Assembly: GCA_024742305.1 (NCBI GenBank)
Contig: JANSYQ010000029.1
Coordinates: forward strand, 1-42,456
Origin: a bacterium
GTDB taxonomy: Bacteria > Bacteroidota > Bacteroidia > Flavobacteriales_D > Crocinitomicaceae
Reading direction: 5' to 3'
DNA: 42,456 bases
Shown here: positions 33,142 through 41,147 of the stretch, in pieces
Layout: every line of letters begins with the position of its first letter
Position numbering within the stretch: position 1 is the first letter of the stretch
Translations under genes and position numbers: made by a program
Notes under the pieces: model-generated
Databases searched by the model: none
Told to the model about the DNA's origin: nothing
The model's input: only the letters and a program-made list of their open reading frames with translations

Positions 33142-33865
33142 AGATGAAATTGGCATCCGCGAAACGCTCGAGGAAATATTTGAACTTGCAGGATATGATG
33201 TGTCCAGTGCAAAAGATGGAAAGGAAGGATATCAACACATAATCGATGATACTCCAGACATTGTTGTTTGTGATGTAAGCATGCCCGAGATGAACGGGTT
33301 TGAGCTCTTGGGAGCCATCAACGAGCGCTTGAAGGATTCGCTGATTCCTCCATTCTTGTTTCTTACAGCCAAGGTGGAACCGAAAGACATCCGCACGGGA
33401 ATGAGTCTTGGTGCAGACGATTACATTCTAAAACCATTTGATCACAATGAATTGCTGAATGCCGTTCGATTACGCTTGGAAAAACGCAAGAAACTACTCG
33501 GTAACTCAAAGACAGAAGCTCCGGTCAATCCGTCTGCTAGTTTGGGTAAATTGGCAATTCCTAGCGATTCAGGTTTGCAAATGGTCTCATTTTCTGAGTT
33601 GATTTACTGCGAGGCAGAGCGCGCCTATTGCCGTTTTCACTTAGCTTCCAAGAAGACTATTTTGGTTTCTAAGTCCATGAAGGAGTTCGAGGATATTTTA
33701 ACGCGCAACAACTTTTTAAAAGTGCACAAATCGAATATCGTCAACATTCAACATATTGATAAATATCTACGTGGATCGGGTGGTCAGGTACTGATGACAG
33801 ATGGAAGCATCGTTCCAGTATCTATTCGTAAAAAAGAACAATTATTAAAAGTGTTGAAGCAATAA
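33119..33865 (+). CDS. LytTR-type DNA-binding response regulator
   Basis: A 248-residue regulator. The receiver domain (1-120) has VEDE, Asp52 (CDVSMPEMNG), a switch Thr (FLTAK) and Lys in LKPFDH. The C-terminal LytTR domain (about 150-248) shows YCEAERAYCRFHL, FLKVHKSNIVNIQHI and a closing GSIVPVSIRKKE. Many flavobacterial regulators have this form. As the last gene of the phosphorelay it is the likely transcriptional output. The start lies 23 bp inside the preceding kinase gene. The targets are unknown. Confidence 0.93.
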   Translation: MEKILIVEDEIGIRETLEEIFELAGYDVSSAKDGKEGYQHIIDDTPDIVVCDVSMPEMNGFELLGAINERLKDSLIPPFLFLTAKVEPKDIRTGMSLGADDYILKPFDHNELLNAVRLRLEKRKKLLGNSKTEAPVNPSASLGKLAIPSDSGLQMVSFSELIYCEAERAYCRFHLASKKTILVSKSMKEFEDILTRNNFLKVHKSNIVNIQHIDKYLRGSGGQVLMTDGSIVPVSIRKKEQLLKVLKQ

Positions 33866-33869
33866 ACAA

Positions 33870-33898
33870 AGGGACCGCCACGCAATGTGACGATCCCT
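33870..33898. terminator. Terminator hairpin between converging genes
   Basis: AGGGA (33870-33874) pairs with TCCCT (33894-33898). Inside, CGCCAC and GTGACG add a further mostly paired stem. It lies 4 bp after the LytTR regulator stop and 25 bp from the stop of the converging protease, so it could end both transcripts. T-tracts are weak. Confidence 0.5.
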
Positions 33899-33923
33899 CA
33901 TGTTCTCTCTCTAGTCAATGAGA

Positions 33924-35558
33924 TTAGAGTTTTACGACTTTTTCTGACCAAAGTAATTGTCCGTCTTTTACAAGTCGAACGAGGTACATACCTTTTTGCT
34001 CCAATTCTATTTCTTTTGACAGTCGCGTGTGACTGATCGTTTCGTTTTGAATGATGGCGCCAGTGGCATCAATCACTTGCATTTCTGCCTCAATTTCTTG
34101 GTTCCATTGAACAAAAGTAGATTGGTTGGTTGGGTTCGGGTAAGCCATTGCCTCAAATGGTGCCAATTGTACATCTTCGGTAGTGGCAGCATGACGCACG
34201 GCTTGTTCGGCATCTGCATACGATAATTCTCCACTTTCAAAAGGCTGCATGGGTGCTACGCCATTATTTAAAGACAATATTCCTACTCCGGAACCAACCG
34301 TTGTTGGCGTGGTTGGAAGCTCTTCACAAGGTATCATGTTCGCTACGTATTCAATAGCTGCTCCAGCATCCAGTCTTCCTGCTCCTAGCAAACCATAATA
34401 ATCCGAGTAGTTCACTGCATATACGTCTGCTGAAGTTTCTTGAAGGATGTACAATACTTCGTCGTACGTTAAACAAGGGCGCATTGAAAGCATCAAGCCA
34501 ATCGTTCCTGAAACATACGGTGCGGCAAAACTTGTTCCATTTCCTGTTAAATACCATCCTGGGGCAACAGTGAGCGCCACATCGTATCCAGGAGCACATA
34601 TATCTACTTTACTATTATGCTGGTGCGTAGTATTCGGATCTCCAATAGTGCGCTCATGGTTATCCTGTGGACCGACACTTGTCACTGAAATTACTCCATC
34701 CAATGAAGCTGGATAGACAAAATGATCAGCACCTCCACACGTACTTCCGTTTCCTGCAGCAGCCACTACAATTGCGCCTAGGTCGTTAATTTCATCAATA
34801 ACCATTTGATAATATGCACTGTACCAACATCCTGAACTCCAGCTCGCATTAATCACGCGAGAGCCTCCATACGCTAGCTGCAGTAATTGGTTGTATCCCA
34901 TGGTGTTCAGGGCCAATTTACAATCGTATCCAATAGCACTTTTGCCAATGCCGTTATTCGTTCTGCCGGCTACTGCTGTAGCAACTGCCGTTCCATGGTA
35001 GTAGTAGTACATCGGAATTCCCGACGAATTGGTCATAGAAACGTATTTGTTTGCGAGGTCTTCGTGGTAGCCTAGAAAACTTCCGTCAGACACACCGAGA
35101 ATCGTGTTTGTATCTCCGGTGGTATACCCCCAAGCATCTTCTGCATGAATCAGGTCCAATGCATAATCTTGGTTAAAGTTCAAGGTGTAGTCATCGGGGT
35201 TGGTAGATGATAATAGCTCATATTCCGGAGCGCGTTCAGCACCTTGAAGAATCTCGCTTCTGTTCATCGCTTGTGTTAGGGCGTCAACATTACAATCGCA
35301 CGTAAACTCGTATACCTTCTGTAGGGTCTCTTGTTTGGAAGCGGGCAATGCTTGTTCTACAGAAATAATAGAGAACTCCTCAATGAGTTGCTGCATTTTT
35401 GGCTCCGCTGACATTAGTTTCCCATTCTCGAGATATGGGACTACCGCGGTTTCCTTTACAGTAACCCAAACTGAGGAGGTCGAATTGTCTTGCGCATTAC
35501 TAGTAGTTGATAATAATACTAACGATGCTGTGATTAGTGTAGTAAATAAACTTTCCAT
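33924..35558 (-). CDS. S8 subtilisin-like protease with T9SS type-A sorting domain (paralogue)
   Basis: A 544-residue secreted serine protease. The signal peptide (about 1-22, ending TTSNAQ) is of the standard type without lipobox. The triad is Asp158 (GVSDGSFL), His188 (YYHGTAV) and Ser343 (GTSFAAPYV), with oxyanion Asn270. The C-terminal region (about 470-544; AYPNPTNQSTFVQW to LWSEKVVKL) is a type-A sorting domain. It is collinear with the protease at 21190-22809 and clearly a paralogue. The two are 11 kb apart, so this is an old duplication rather than a tandem one. Conserved Cys pairs near YDC and GCW/GCM suggest shared disulfides. Possible LytTR-type sites lie upstream. Confidence 0.93.
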   Translation of the reverse strand: MESLFTTLITASLVLLSTTSNAQDNSTSSVWVTVKETAVVPYLENGKLMSAEPKMQQLIEEFSIISVEQALPASKQETLQKVYEFTCDCNVDALTQAMNRSEILQGAERAPEYELLSSTNPDDYTLNFNQDYALDLIHAEDAWGYTTGDTNTILGVSDGSFLGYHEDLANKYVSMTNSSGIPMYYYYHGTAVATAVAGRTNNGIGKSAIGYDCKLALNTMGYNQLLQLAYGGSRVINASWSSGCWYSAYYQMVIDEINDLGAIVVAAAGNGSTCGGADHFVYPASLDGVISVTSVGPQDNHERTIGDPNTTHQHNSKVDICAPGYDVALTVAPGWYLTGNGTSFAAPYVSGTIGLMLSMRPCLTYDEVLYILQETSADVYAVNYSDYYGLLGAGRLDAGAAIEYVANMIPCEELPTTPTTVGSGVGILSLNNGVAPMQPFESGELSYADAEQAVRHAATTEDVQLAPFEAMAYPNPTNQSTFVQWNQEIEAEMQVIDATGAIIQNETISHTRLSKEIELEQKGMYLVRLVKDGQLLWSEKVVKL

Positions 35559-35716
35559 TTTGAATAACTTTTAGATTGAGAACTGGAGCCAAATTATTCG
35601 TAGAAAGTGCCCTATCATACCCAAAGTTTCCCAACGAGTGTTTGGGATTTCCCGGTGGGCAAAAAAGGGGGTAAAGGGAATCTTATCTATCTGTTTTACA
35701 AATAGTTATGATTTAT

Positions 35717-35755
35717 TACGTTAATATTAAAAATGGTAACTATCGGAAAGTTAAT
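35717..35755 (+). promoter_or_regulatory. Possible LytTR-type direct-repeat site
   Basis: TACGTTAAT (35717-35725) and AAAGTTAAT (35747-35755) both fit the loose LytTR half-site pattern (T/A)(A/C)(C/A)GTTN(A/G)(T/G). They lie about 160-200 bp upstream of the protease start, near the LytTR regulator gene. The 30-bp centre spacing is three helical turns rather than the usual two, and AT-rich DNA gives chance matches. Confidence 0.2.
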
Positions 35756-35801
35756 GTGGAAATTGGGAAGGAAGGTTCAGGTTGAAATAGAGTAGTTTTC
35801 C

Positions 35802-36455
35802 CTACACTTCGAAATATCCCTTTTTGATGGCATACACGACCAGTCCGGCCACATTTTTCGCGTTTGTTTTACGCAATAGGTTTTGCCTGTGGACCTCCAC
35901 CGTTCGAACAGAAATGCATAATTTCTCGGCTATTTCGTTGTTCTTTTTCTCGTGACAGATTAGCTCTAGTACAGCGAGTTCTCTAGAGCTTAAGTCCTCA
36001 TCAGTAAATTTGGGTTCTACTCCACCGTCGCTAACTAATTTAAAGAGTTGCATTTTAGAAACTTCGTCATCAAAATAGTACCCCTGATCGTGTACTGCGT
36101 AAATGGCATCTACCACCTTTTCGATACTACAGTTCTTAGCAAGATATCCTCTAGCACCTAACTTTATCGCTTGTGAGATGTACTTGTCAGCCTCGAACAT
36201 AGATAACACGATGGGGCGAACATCTGGGTACTTGGTATTGAGTTTCTTTAAGGTTTGTTTTCCGCTAAGAACCGGCATTTCCAAATCTAGTAGAATCACA
36301 TCTACCTTCTTCGTTTTGAGTTTATCCAATAACTCCTCTCCATTCGACGCCTCGAATACCAATGTTATACCTTCCTCTTCTTGTAACAGTGAGGTTAACC
36401 CCTCACGAAAAAGAGCATGGTCTTCTGCAATGGCAATGCGTATCGATTTCCCCAT
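35802..36455 (-). CDS. NarL/FixJ-family response regulator
   Basis: A 217-residue two-domain regulator. The receiver domain has AEDH, phospho-acceptor Asp57 (ILLDLEMPVLSG), a switch Ser (VLSMFE) and Lys in YLAKNC. The C-terminal LuxR-type helix-turn-helix (about 150-215) shows LSSRELAVLELI, NNEIAEKLCISVRTVEVHRQNLLRK in its recognition region. No partner kinase lies next to it, so it is an orphan; in Bacteroidota such regulators often serve hybrid or soluble two-component kinases. It may also be served by one of the two kinases 3-9 kb away. Confidence 0.94.
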   Translation of the reverse strand: MGKSIRIAIAEDHALFREGLTSLLQEEEGITLVFEASNGEELLDKLKTKKVDVILLDLEMPVLSGKQTLKKLNTKYPDVRPIVLSMFEADKYISQAIKLGARGYLAKNCSIEKVVDAIYAVHDQGYYFDDEVSKMQLFKLVSDGGVEPKFTDEDLSSRELAVLELICHEKKNNEIAEKLCISVRTVEVHRQNLLRKTNAKNVAGLVVYAIKKGYFEV

Positions 36456-36763
36456 TCTTAGATTTTTCTTTCCCGAAGGAATATAATTAGTAGTGGCGAA
36501 CAGGTATAAAAAGTGTTATCAGCAGCAACAATGATACGAAAAAGGCAGCAGCAATCTACGCGTAAAAGTGCACAAAAGTGGTTTTTTTCGACGAATGGTA
36601 GAATATCTCCATCAAGTGTCCTGTAAATGAGAGTTCCTTTTTTAGCAATTTTCGATTAATAGAGATTGATGGATCGTCAAATTAAAGGCCGAAAAATATT
36701 CTTCGAATTCACATTACTGAAGCGAATAAATGTTTAATTTTACCGTCAATAAAAATCGACATC
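36456..36763. other. Divergent intergenic region without visible gene
   Basis: A 308-bp AT-rich stretch between the NarL-type regulator and a small membrane protein. No coding frame, repeat or RNA structure is convincing. Promoters for both flanking genes must lie here; TTTAATTTTACC near 36733 is a weak match only. Confidence 0.35.
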
Positions 36764-36916
36764 ATGAGTGTATTTGGTATTGTAACGTTTCTATTGATTG
36801 GTGGAATGGCATTTTGGATGCTATTGTTCTTGTTGGGGTTTGTTGTTCCTTACTGGATTACTTTGGGTGTATTTGAAAAGCTTCAGCCGAAGCGAATCTT
36901 CGAAGACAAAGAGTAA
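36764..36916 (+). CDS. Small hydrophobic membrane protein
   Basis: A 50-residue protein, MSVFGIVTFL at the start, with a long hydrophobic segment (about 4-35, containing FWMLLFLLGFVVPYW) and a charged tail, KLQPKRIFEDKE. The function is unknown. It is supported by an ATG preceded by an A-rich leader, sensible membrane topology and an intrinsic terminator 26 bp after its stop, which makes it a separate transcription unit. Confidence 0.6.
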   Translation: MSVFGIVTFLLIGGMAFWMLLFLLGFVVPYWITLGVFEKLQPKRIFEDKE

Positions 36917-36942
36917 AACTACTCTTCAAAATACAGGAATTT

Positions 36943-36967
36943 GCCTCAACGATGTTGGGGCTTTTTT
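36943..36967 (+). terminator. Intrinsic terminator after the small membrane protein
   Basis: GCCTCAAC (36943-36950), loop GAT, GTTGGGGC (36954-36961; one T-G pair) and six T residues. Confidence 0.8.
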
Positions 36968-37033
36968 GTGCTCAAAACATTTCAATTTCGAGTATTTTAG
37001 TACTTTGAAAACGAAACTATCATAATTACCACT

Positions 37034-38575
37034 ATGAGCGCTGAAACTAATGATAACCACCCCACGGAGATCAATCAAAGTGAAAACAACTCCTACTTTT
37101 TTGAGAAGCAGTGGCTGTACGGACTAAGCTGGTTCCTTGTTTTGACGAAAATTAAAGTTTGGAAGATAGACGACGACCGTTCCCTACTTCTGAAGCGAAT
37201 AAAACTAAACCAAAGTCACGTTTCGGGCGATAAAGAGTTGTCAAACGCCATTGATGCCTACCTGAAACAATGCTTGAAAAACATTTTTTACTACCGTCGG
37301 AAAATCATTAAGGAAAACATTCTGAGGAAAGCGTATGGTTTTTTCACCTTACTCATCGTAACGTGCGTTCCACTATTCATATTTCTGTACACGGACAAAG
37401 CCGTTGGTGGTTATCTTCCGGAAGGCTACAACTTCTTGCAGGTTTCAGAAGAAAAGAAAGAAGACGTAGAGGGTAAAAACGAACAAAACGCTTCCAATAC
37501 CAAGAAAGAACAAACAAAGTCGAGCGCAACTTCCCAAGGCACAAACGTAGATCGGGTTGTTTATTTCGATCCTAACGCTCCATCAAGTTTGATTCACACT
37601 GCCGCACAAATTGATTCAAGTAGAATGGATGGCAGTACAACTCGAGGGCGTAATATAGGAGAGGAGAACTTAACGGAGAAAACGCCTGCACAAAATACCA
37701 AATCTCTCGATTCAAAAACGGAGGAAAAAGCTGAGATGAATGGAGGTAATAAACCATCAGATGGTGCAGATGAAAAACCTGAGAATACAGGAAAAGATGA
37801 AGAGAAGCCCAATGACAAGAATGAAGAAGACAAACAAGAGTCGGACAAAGAGGAAAATCTCGGTGGACTGGAAGCTGTAGGGATTATGATTTCATTGCTG
37901 CTCACTTCACTTTTTGCCGTACATCAAGTGATTTCTCAATGGACAGGAAAGCGCAAGTTTCGTGCACACTTTCATCAGGCCCAAACGGACTTAATGAACA
38001 TTCATTTTGAGCTAGAAGCCATAGCTGAATCTACCTTTGCATTCGATCCGGAATATTATGACATCCCTGGATTGAAAGAAGCACTGCAAAAAGCGACACT
38101 CTCTTGTAGAACCATTGTTCGTGAAGAAACCAAAAAGTACTTCGAAATGAGTGCCTCACCAGCGGTTGAGTTGGGCGGAATCTTTTCTTCGTCTATGACT
38201 ACGGCAAATAGTCTTGTAAGTGCCTTTACGAGTAAAAGATATACTTCGGAAGTAGAGCGTATGAGGAGTGCTGTTCAAGAACAAAGAGCCACCAAAAAAA
38301 CCTTGGATGGTGAATTACAAAAATTAATTATCGAAGAAAAATCAGTGGTTCTGAAGCTCAAAAAGCTGTTGGATCGACAAGAACGCTTGGAGGATGAATT
38401 GGCTGAACTTGATGCTCTGAGTTCAAGTAATGACATCGATCGAAGAAAAAAACTTGCGGATACGCTAGAACTTCTCGAAGACAAAATAGACCAAGCCGAA
38501 ATTGAACTGGAGGATGCACACAGCAAGGTGGATTTGAAACGATTTGAAATTTCCCAAAACGAACGAAATGGCTAA
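37034..38575 (+). CDS. Hypothetical two-helix membrane protein with low-complexity linker and coiled coil
   Basis: A 513-residue protein I do not recognise. The N-terminal soluble part (1-100) is helical and basic. Transmembrane helix 1 is about 101-120 and helix 2 about 280-300. Between them lies a hydrophilic E/K/N/S-rich low-complexity stretch (about 138-275, with repeated EEK, DKE, NTK patterns), probably disordered. The C-terminal half is helical and ends in a long coiled coil (about 410-510, EEKSVVLKLKKLL, DELAELDALSS). It resembles SLATT-like proteins only in general layout. It overlaps the following deacetylase gene by 8 bp, so the two are translated together. Confidence 0.75.
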   Translation: MSAETNDNHPTEINQSENNSYFFEKQWLYGLSWFLVLTKIKVWKIDDDRSLLLKRIKLNQSHVSGDKELSNAIDAYLKQCLKNIFYYRRKIIKENILRKAYGFFTLLIVTCVPLFIFLYTDKAVGGYLPEGYNFLQVSEEKKEDVEGKNEQNASNTKKEQTKSSATSQGTNVDRVVYFDPNAPSSLIHTAAQIDSSRMDGSTTRGRNIGEENLTEKTPAQNTKSLDSKTEEKAEMNGGNKPSDGADEKPENTGKDEEKPNDKNEEDKQESDKEENLGGLEAVGIMISLLLTSLFAVHQVISQWTGKRKFRAHFHQAQTDLMNIHFELEAIAESTFAFDPEYYDIPGLKEALQKATLSCRTIVREETKKYFEMSASPAVELGGIFSSSMTTANSLVSAFTSKRYTSEVERMRSAVQEQRATKKTLDGELQKLIIEEKSVVLKLKKLLDRQERLEDELAELDALSSSNDIDRRKKLADTLELLEDKIDQAEIELEDAHSKVDLKRFEISQNERNG

Positions 38576-39713
38576 TCCGAAAAGTATTTTAATCACAGCA
38601 GATGATTTTGGCATTTGTGATGCTATCGACAATGGTATCTACGAGTGCATTGACAAAACGAATAGCATAGATTGCGTGGATGTTTTTGTTAACTACGAGG
38701 GTACAGAGTCCATGAAACTCAACTCAAGCGGAAACCGAGAAGCTTGGGATAAGTCCTCAGAAGTTCGCATTAAGGAGTTTGTGAATAAGTACCGATCCAA
38801 AATAGTTGCTGGCGACCTTAAAATTGGGTTGCACGTTAGTTTGAATTCTGGGTCATCATTAAGTTTAGGATCTGAAAACTTGGACAAGATAGATCGACGC
38901 ATCCGTCGCAAAGTTTGTCGAGAAGTAGTCGACGGAACGAATGTATGGGAATTCAAATGCCAAGGTGTTCCTGCCATCGCACACAAGCTGAATAATCTTC
39001 TTCGAATTAGTCGACGACATGGTCGAAATTTCCTTCGAGATGAATTGGAAGCGCAGTACAAGCGCTTTCTAGAAATAATGGAAAGTGCAGGTTTAAAGGG
39101 GTACAAACCGTTCCATATTAGTTCTCACAACGGGATTTACGGAGGAATTCAGGAAACGTATGAAATGCTTCGCGAATTTTGCGATAAAGAAGGTGTTGAA
39201 ATGCGCTGTCCAACACTTTTGAATCACACGAGAGATGACGACATGAAGGAATGGAAACGAGAGAAAACAAAGATGGTTTCAGACGTTCAGTTTGACTTAA
39301 TCTCCGCTTTGGGCACTTTGGGACCAATACAAGGAGGACTTAAAATTTCTCTATGGCTAAAACGCGTCGAAAAAACATTCCGATCTGATAAAAGCGAGGG
39401 AAAGATTATCTCCACCGAATTTTTTATTGAGCACTTCTTCCTTCAAGGCAAACGACGCAACTTGCTGGAAATTATGGATCGTGTTCAGTCCAATAAATCA
39501 CCACGAGAGCAAACGTATGAAATGGTGGTTCATCCGGTGCAATGGTCGGGCACTGAAGACACTGATCAAATTCCTCGCGGCGTGATTCATGGCAAGTTCG
39601 AGAAACGCGATATCGAGAGGGCAACGTTATCTGCCGTGGACACCAAAAGACTCCGTAAAACCTTAAAAATTGGAATTTATAAAAATGAGTGGAAGCCTAC
39701 ATTAAACTCCTAG
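38568..39713 (+). CDS. YdjC/ChbG-like carbohydrate deacetylase family protein
   Basis: A 381-residue protein whose N-terminus, SILITADDFGICDAID, is the YdjC/ChbG signature with metal-ligand Asp12/Asp13. GLHVSLNSGSSLSL corresponds to the second ligand His region and FHISSHNG to the third. The family removes N-acetyl groups from small amino sugars such as chitobiose. At 381 residues it is longer than typical ChbG (about 250-290), with extra charged segments (about 65-85 and 215-310). The start at 38568 gives the family N-terminus; an upstream in-frame ATG would add 8 residues. It overlaps the membrane coiled-coil gene by 8 bp; no sugar-uptake genes are adjacent, so the usual substrate is uncertain. 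Confidence 0.75.
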   Translation: MANPKSILITADDFGICDAIDNGIYECIDKTNSIDCVDVFVNYEGTESMKLNSSGNREAWDKSSEVRIKEFVNKYRSKIVAGDLKIGLHVSLNSGSSLSLGSENLDKIDRRIRRKVCREVVDGTNVWEFKCQGVPAIAHKLNNLLRISRRHGRNFLRDELEAQYKRFLEIMESAGLKGYKPFHISSHNGIYGGIQETYEMLREFCDKEGVEMRCPTLLNHTRDDDMKEWKREKTKMVSDVQFDLISALGTLGPIQGGLKISLWLKRVEKTFRSDKSEGKIISTEFFIEHFFLQGKRRNLLEIMDRVQSNKSPREQTYEMVVHPVQWSGTEDTDQIPRGVIHGKFEKRDIERATLSAVDTKRLRKTLKIGIYKNEWKPTLNS

Positions 39714-40318
39714 AAATCGTCTGGTAGACCCTGAACTTCCTCCGCTTCTACTTCACACATAGCACAATTTTCTTCCATGTGCTTGCGAATTTTTTCGCGA
39801 TCCTTCTCCACGTTTTTGTTGTACTCCTCAGGCGTATCGTACATTTCCATGATTTGTTCTAAGTAACAAAGACGATCAAAATCAATCACTTTATCTGTGA
39901 TACTCTTTTTGCTTTCCTTCGTCCACCCGTTACCAGATTGGTGAATTTCAACATAGCCATAAGCACCAATAACAAGCCAAAGTGCTACCCACAACATGGC
40001 GCTTGTTCTGCCAATTCCGCGAACGTTTAGACGAATAAATCGCACACCCACTAGCATCATCATCAAAACGGGTGTTAACAAGGCGATTTTGGCAAAGTTT
40101 CGTACATTATCTGTAGGCCATTCACCATTCACGGCCTTGCTATCGAGTACTGCATAACTGACTCCAATTATAATTACGGCAAGTCCAAACCACCGCATTA
40201 AAGCGACGAATAATTTGCTTGTTTCACGGTTCCCCGAAGCTGTTTGTTTGTTGATCATTGTCCCCAAAACGATGAAGGCAAGTCCGATAACTGAAAATAT
40301 TACAATTGGAATAATCAT
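39710..40318 (-). CDS. Hypothetical four-helix membrane protein
   Basis: A 202-residue protein of unknown function. Four hydrophobic helices (about 3-21, 41-58, 77-95 and 106-123) are followed by a soluble acidic tail (about 130-202) with a CAMC motif (CxxC, around 184-187). The CxxC could bind metal or form a disulfide. Its stop codon shares the CTAG tetramer at 39710-39713 with the stop of the converging deacetylase gene, so there is no space for a terminator between them. Confidence 0.7.
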   Translation of the reverse strand: MIIPIVIFSVIGLAFIVLGTMINKQTASGNRETSKLFVALMRWFGLAVIIIGVSYAVLDSKAVNGEWPTDNVRNFAKIALLTPVLMMMLVGVRFIRLNVRGIGRTSAMLWVALWLVIGAYGYVEIHQSGNGWTKESKKSITDKVIDFDRLCYLEQIMEMYDTPEEYNKNVEKDREKIRKHMEENCAMCEVEAEEVQGLPDDF

Positions 40319-40421
40319 GTCTTTATGGTTATATTTATACCTCTAAATATAGTAAAATGTAGGACTCGGGCATCTTTAGCACGGTGTTTGCATAAAAGAA
40401 CGAAAAATTAAAATTGGTAAC

Positions 40422-40979
40422 ATGAAAAATTTATTAGTAGTCCTTTTTGTGGGGTTGTCAGCAAGCCTATTCGCTCAAGACAGAACAGTAGCTGGAGAAA
40501 CGTTTCCTGCAAAATTGGATGTAAAAGGAACACAATTGGTATTCAACGGCGCAGGTTTGCGTGAGAAATACACTTTGGATTTGTACGTGGCGGCACTCTA
40601 TCTACCTAAGCAAACTACGGATGCAAATAAGGTGATTAGCGGGAATGAAATTCAAGCAATCAACATTAAAATTGTTTCGAACAAAGTAACGCGTGAAAAA
40701 TTCAATGAAACTGTAAAAGAAGGATTTGAGAAAGTAACCGAAGGAAAAGCGACAAGCGCGCAGATCTCTAAGTTTCAAGGATACTTTTCGGCGCCAATCA
40801 AAGATGGTGATGACATTCAAATCATCTACAAGCCAGGCAAAGGAACCGCTGTTATTATTAACGGAAGTTACAAGGGGCTAGTAGAAGGATTGGAGTTCAA
40901 GAAAGCACTATTCTCTATTTGGTTGGGAAGCAAACCAGCTGATTCAGGATTGAAGAATGAAATGCTCGGAAAAGCATAA
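40422..40979 (+). CDS. Exported chalcone-isomerase-like protein
   Basis: A 185-residue protein with a signal peptide (about 1-18, SASLFAQ) and a chalcone-isomerase-like domain. The typical pattern LVFNGAGLREKYTLDLYVAALYLP, an interior KIVSNKVTREKF helix and a final YKGLVEGLEFKKALFSIWLG are visible. Bacterial members are not chalcone isomerases in the strict sense and are thought to bind fatty acid-like or hydrophobic ligands; catalytic activity should not be assumed. The gene stands alone, with its own terminator 20 bp downstream. Confidence 0.88.
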   Translation: MKNLLVVLFVGLSASLFAQDRTVAGETFPAKLDVKGTQLVFNGAGLREKYTLDLYVAALYLPKQTTDANKVISGNEIQAINIKIVSNKVTREKFNETVKEGFEKVTEGKATSAQISKFQGYFSAPIKDGDDIQIIYKPGKGTAVIINGSYKGLVEGLEFKKALFSIWLGSKPADSGLKNEMLGKA

Positions 40980-40999
40980 TTGAACGAAAATATGGAAAG

Positions 41000-41032
41000 C
41001 GCCAATCTCAGATTATGGGGTTGGCGTTTTTT
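41000..41032 (+). terminator. Intrinsic terminator after the chalcone-isomerase-like gene
   Basis: CGCCAA (41000-41005) pairs with TTGGCG (41021-41026), followed by six T residues. The loop contains a smaller AATC/GATT hairpin. Confidence 0.8.
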
Positions 41033-41060
41033 ATGATTGATTATCAGGTAATTGCAGACC

Positions 41061-41082
41061 TTGTTCGCCATTTCGCGAACAA
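41061..41082 (+). promoter_or_regulatory. Palindromic operator candidate before the SRAP gene
   Basis: Perfect 8-bp arms TTGTTCGC (41061-41068) and GCGAACAA (41075-41082) with spacer CATTTC. The first TTG and the downstream TAAATTG (41085-41091) are placed roughly like Bacteroidota -33 and -7 elements, so a bound repressor would block the promoter of the SRAP gene 66 bp downstream. The sequence contains GTTC/GAAC half-sites like those of some LexA boxes. It does not match the TTGATTAG sites before dnaE2. Confidence 0.5.
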
Positions 41083-41147
41083 AGTAAATTGCAAATTTTA
41101 GGAATTGATGGAATATTTCCTTAAGTTCTAGCTAAGCGAAAATACCC

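Noticed and set aside
35620-35646. CCCAAA/TTTGGG inverted repeat as terminator of the NarL-type regulator
   Set aside because: There is no U-tract on the minus strand and it lies 156 bp after the stop; it could equally be part of the protease promoter region.
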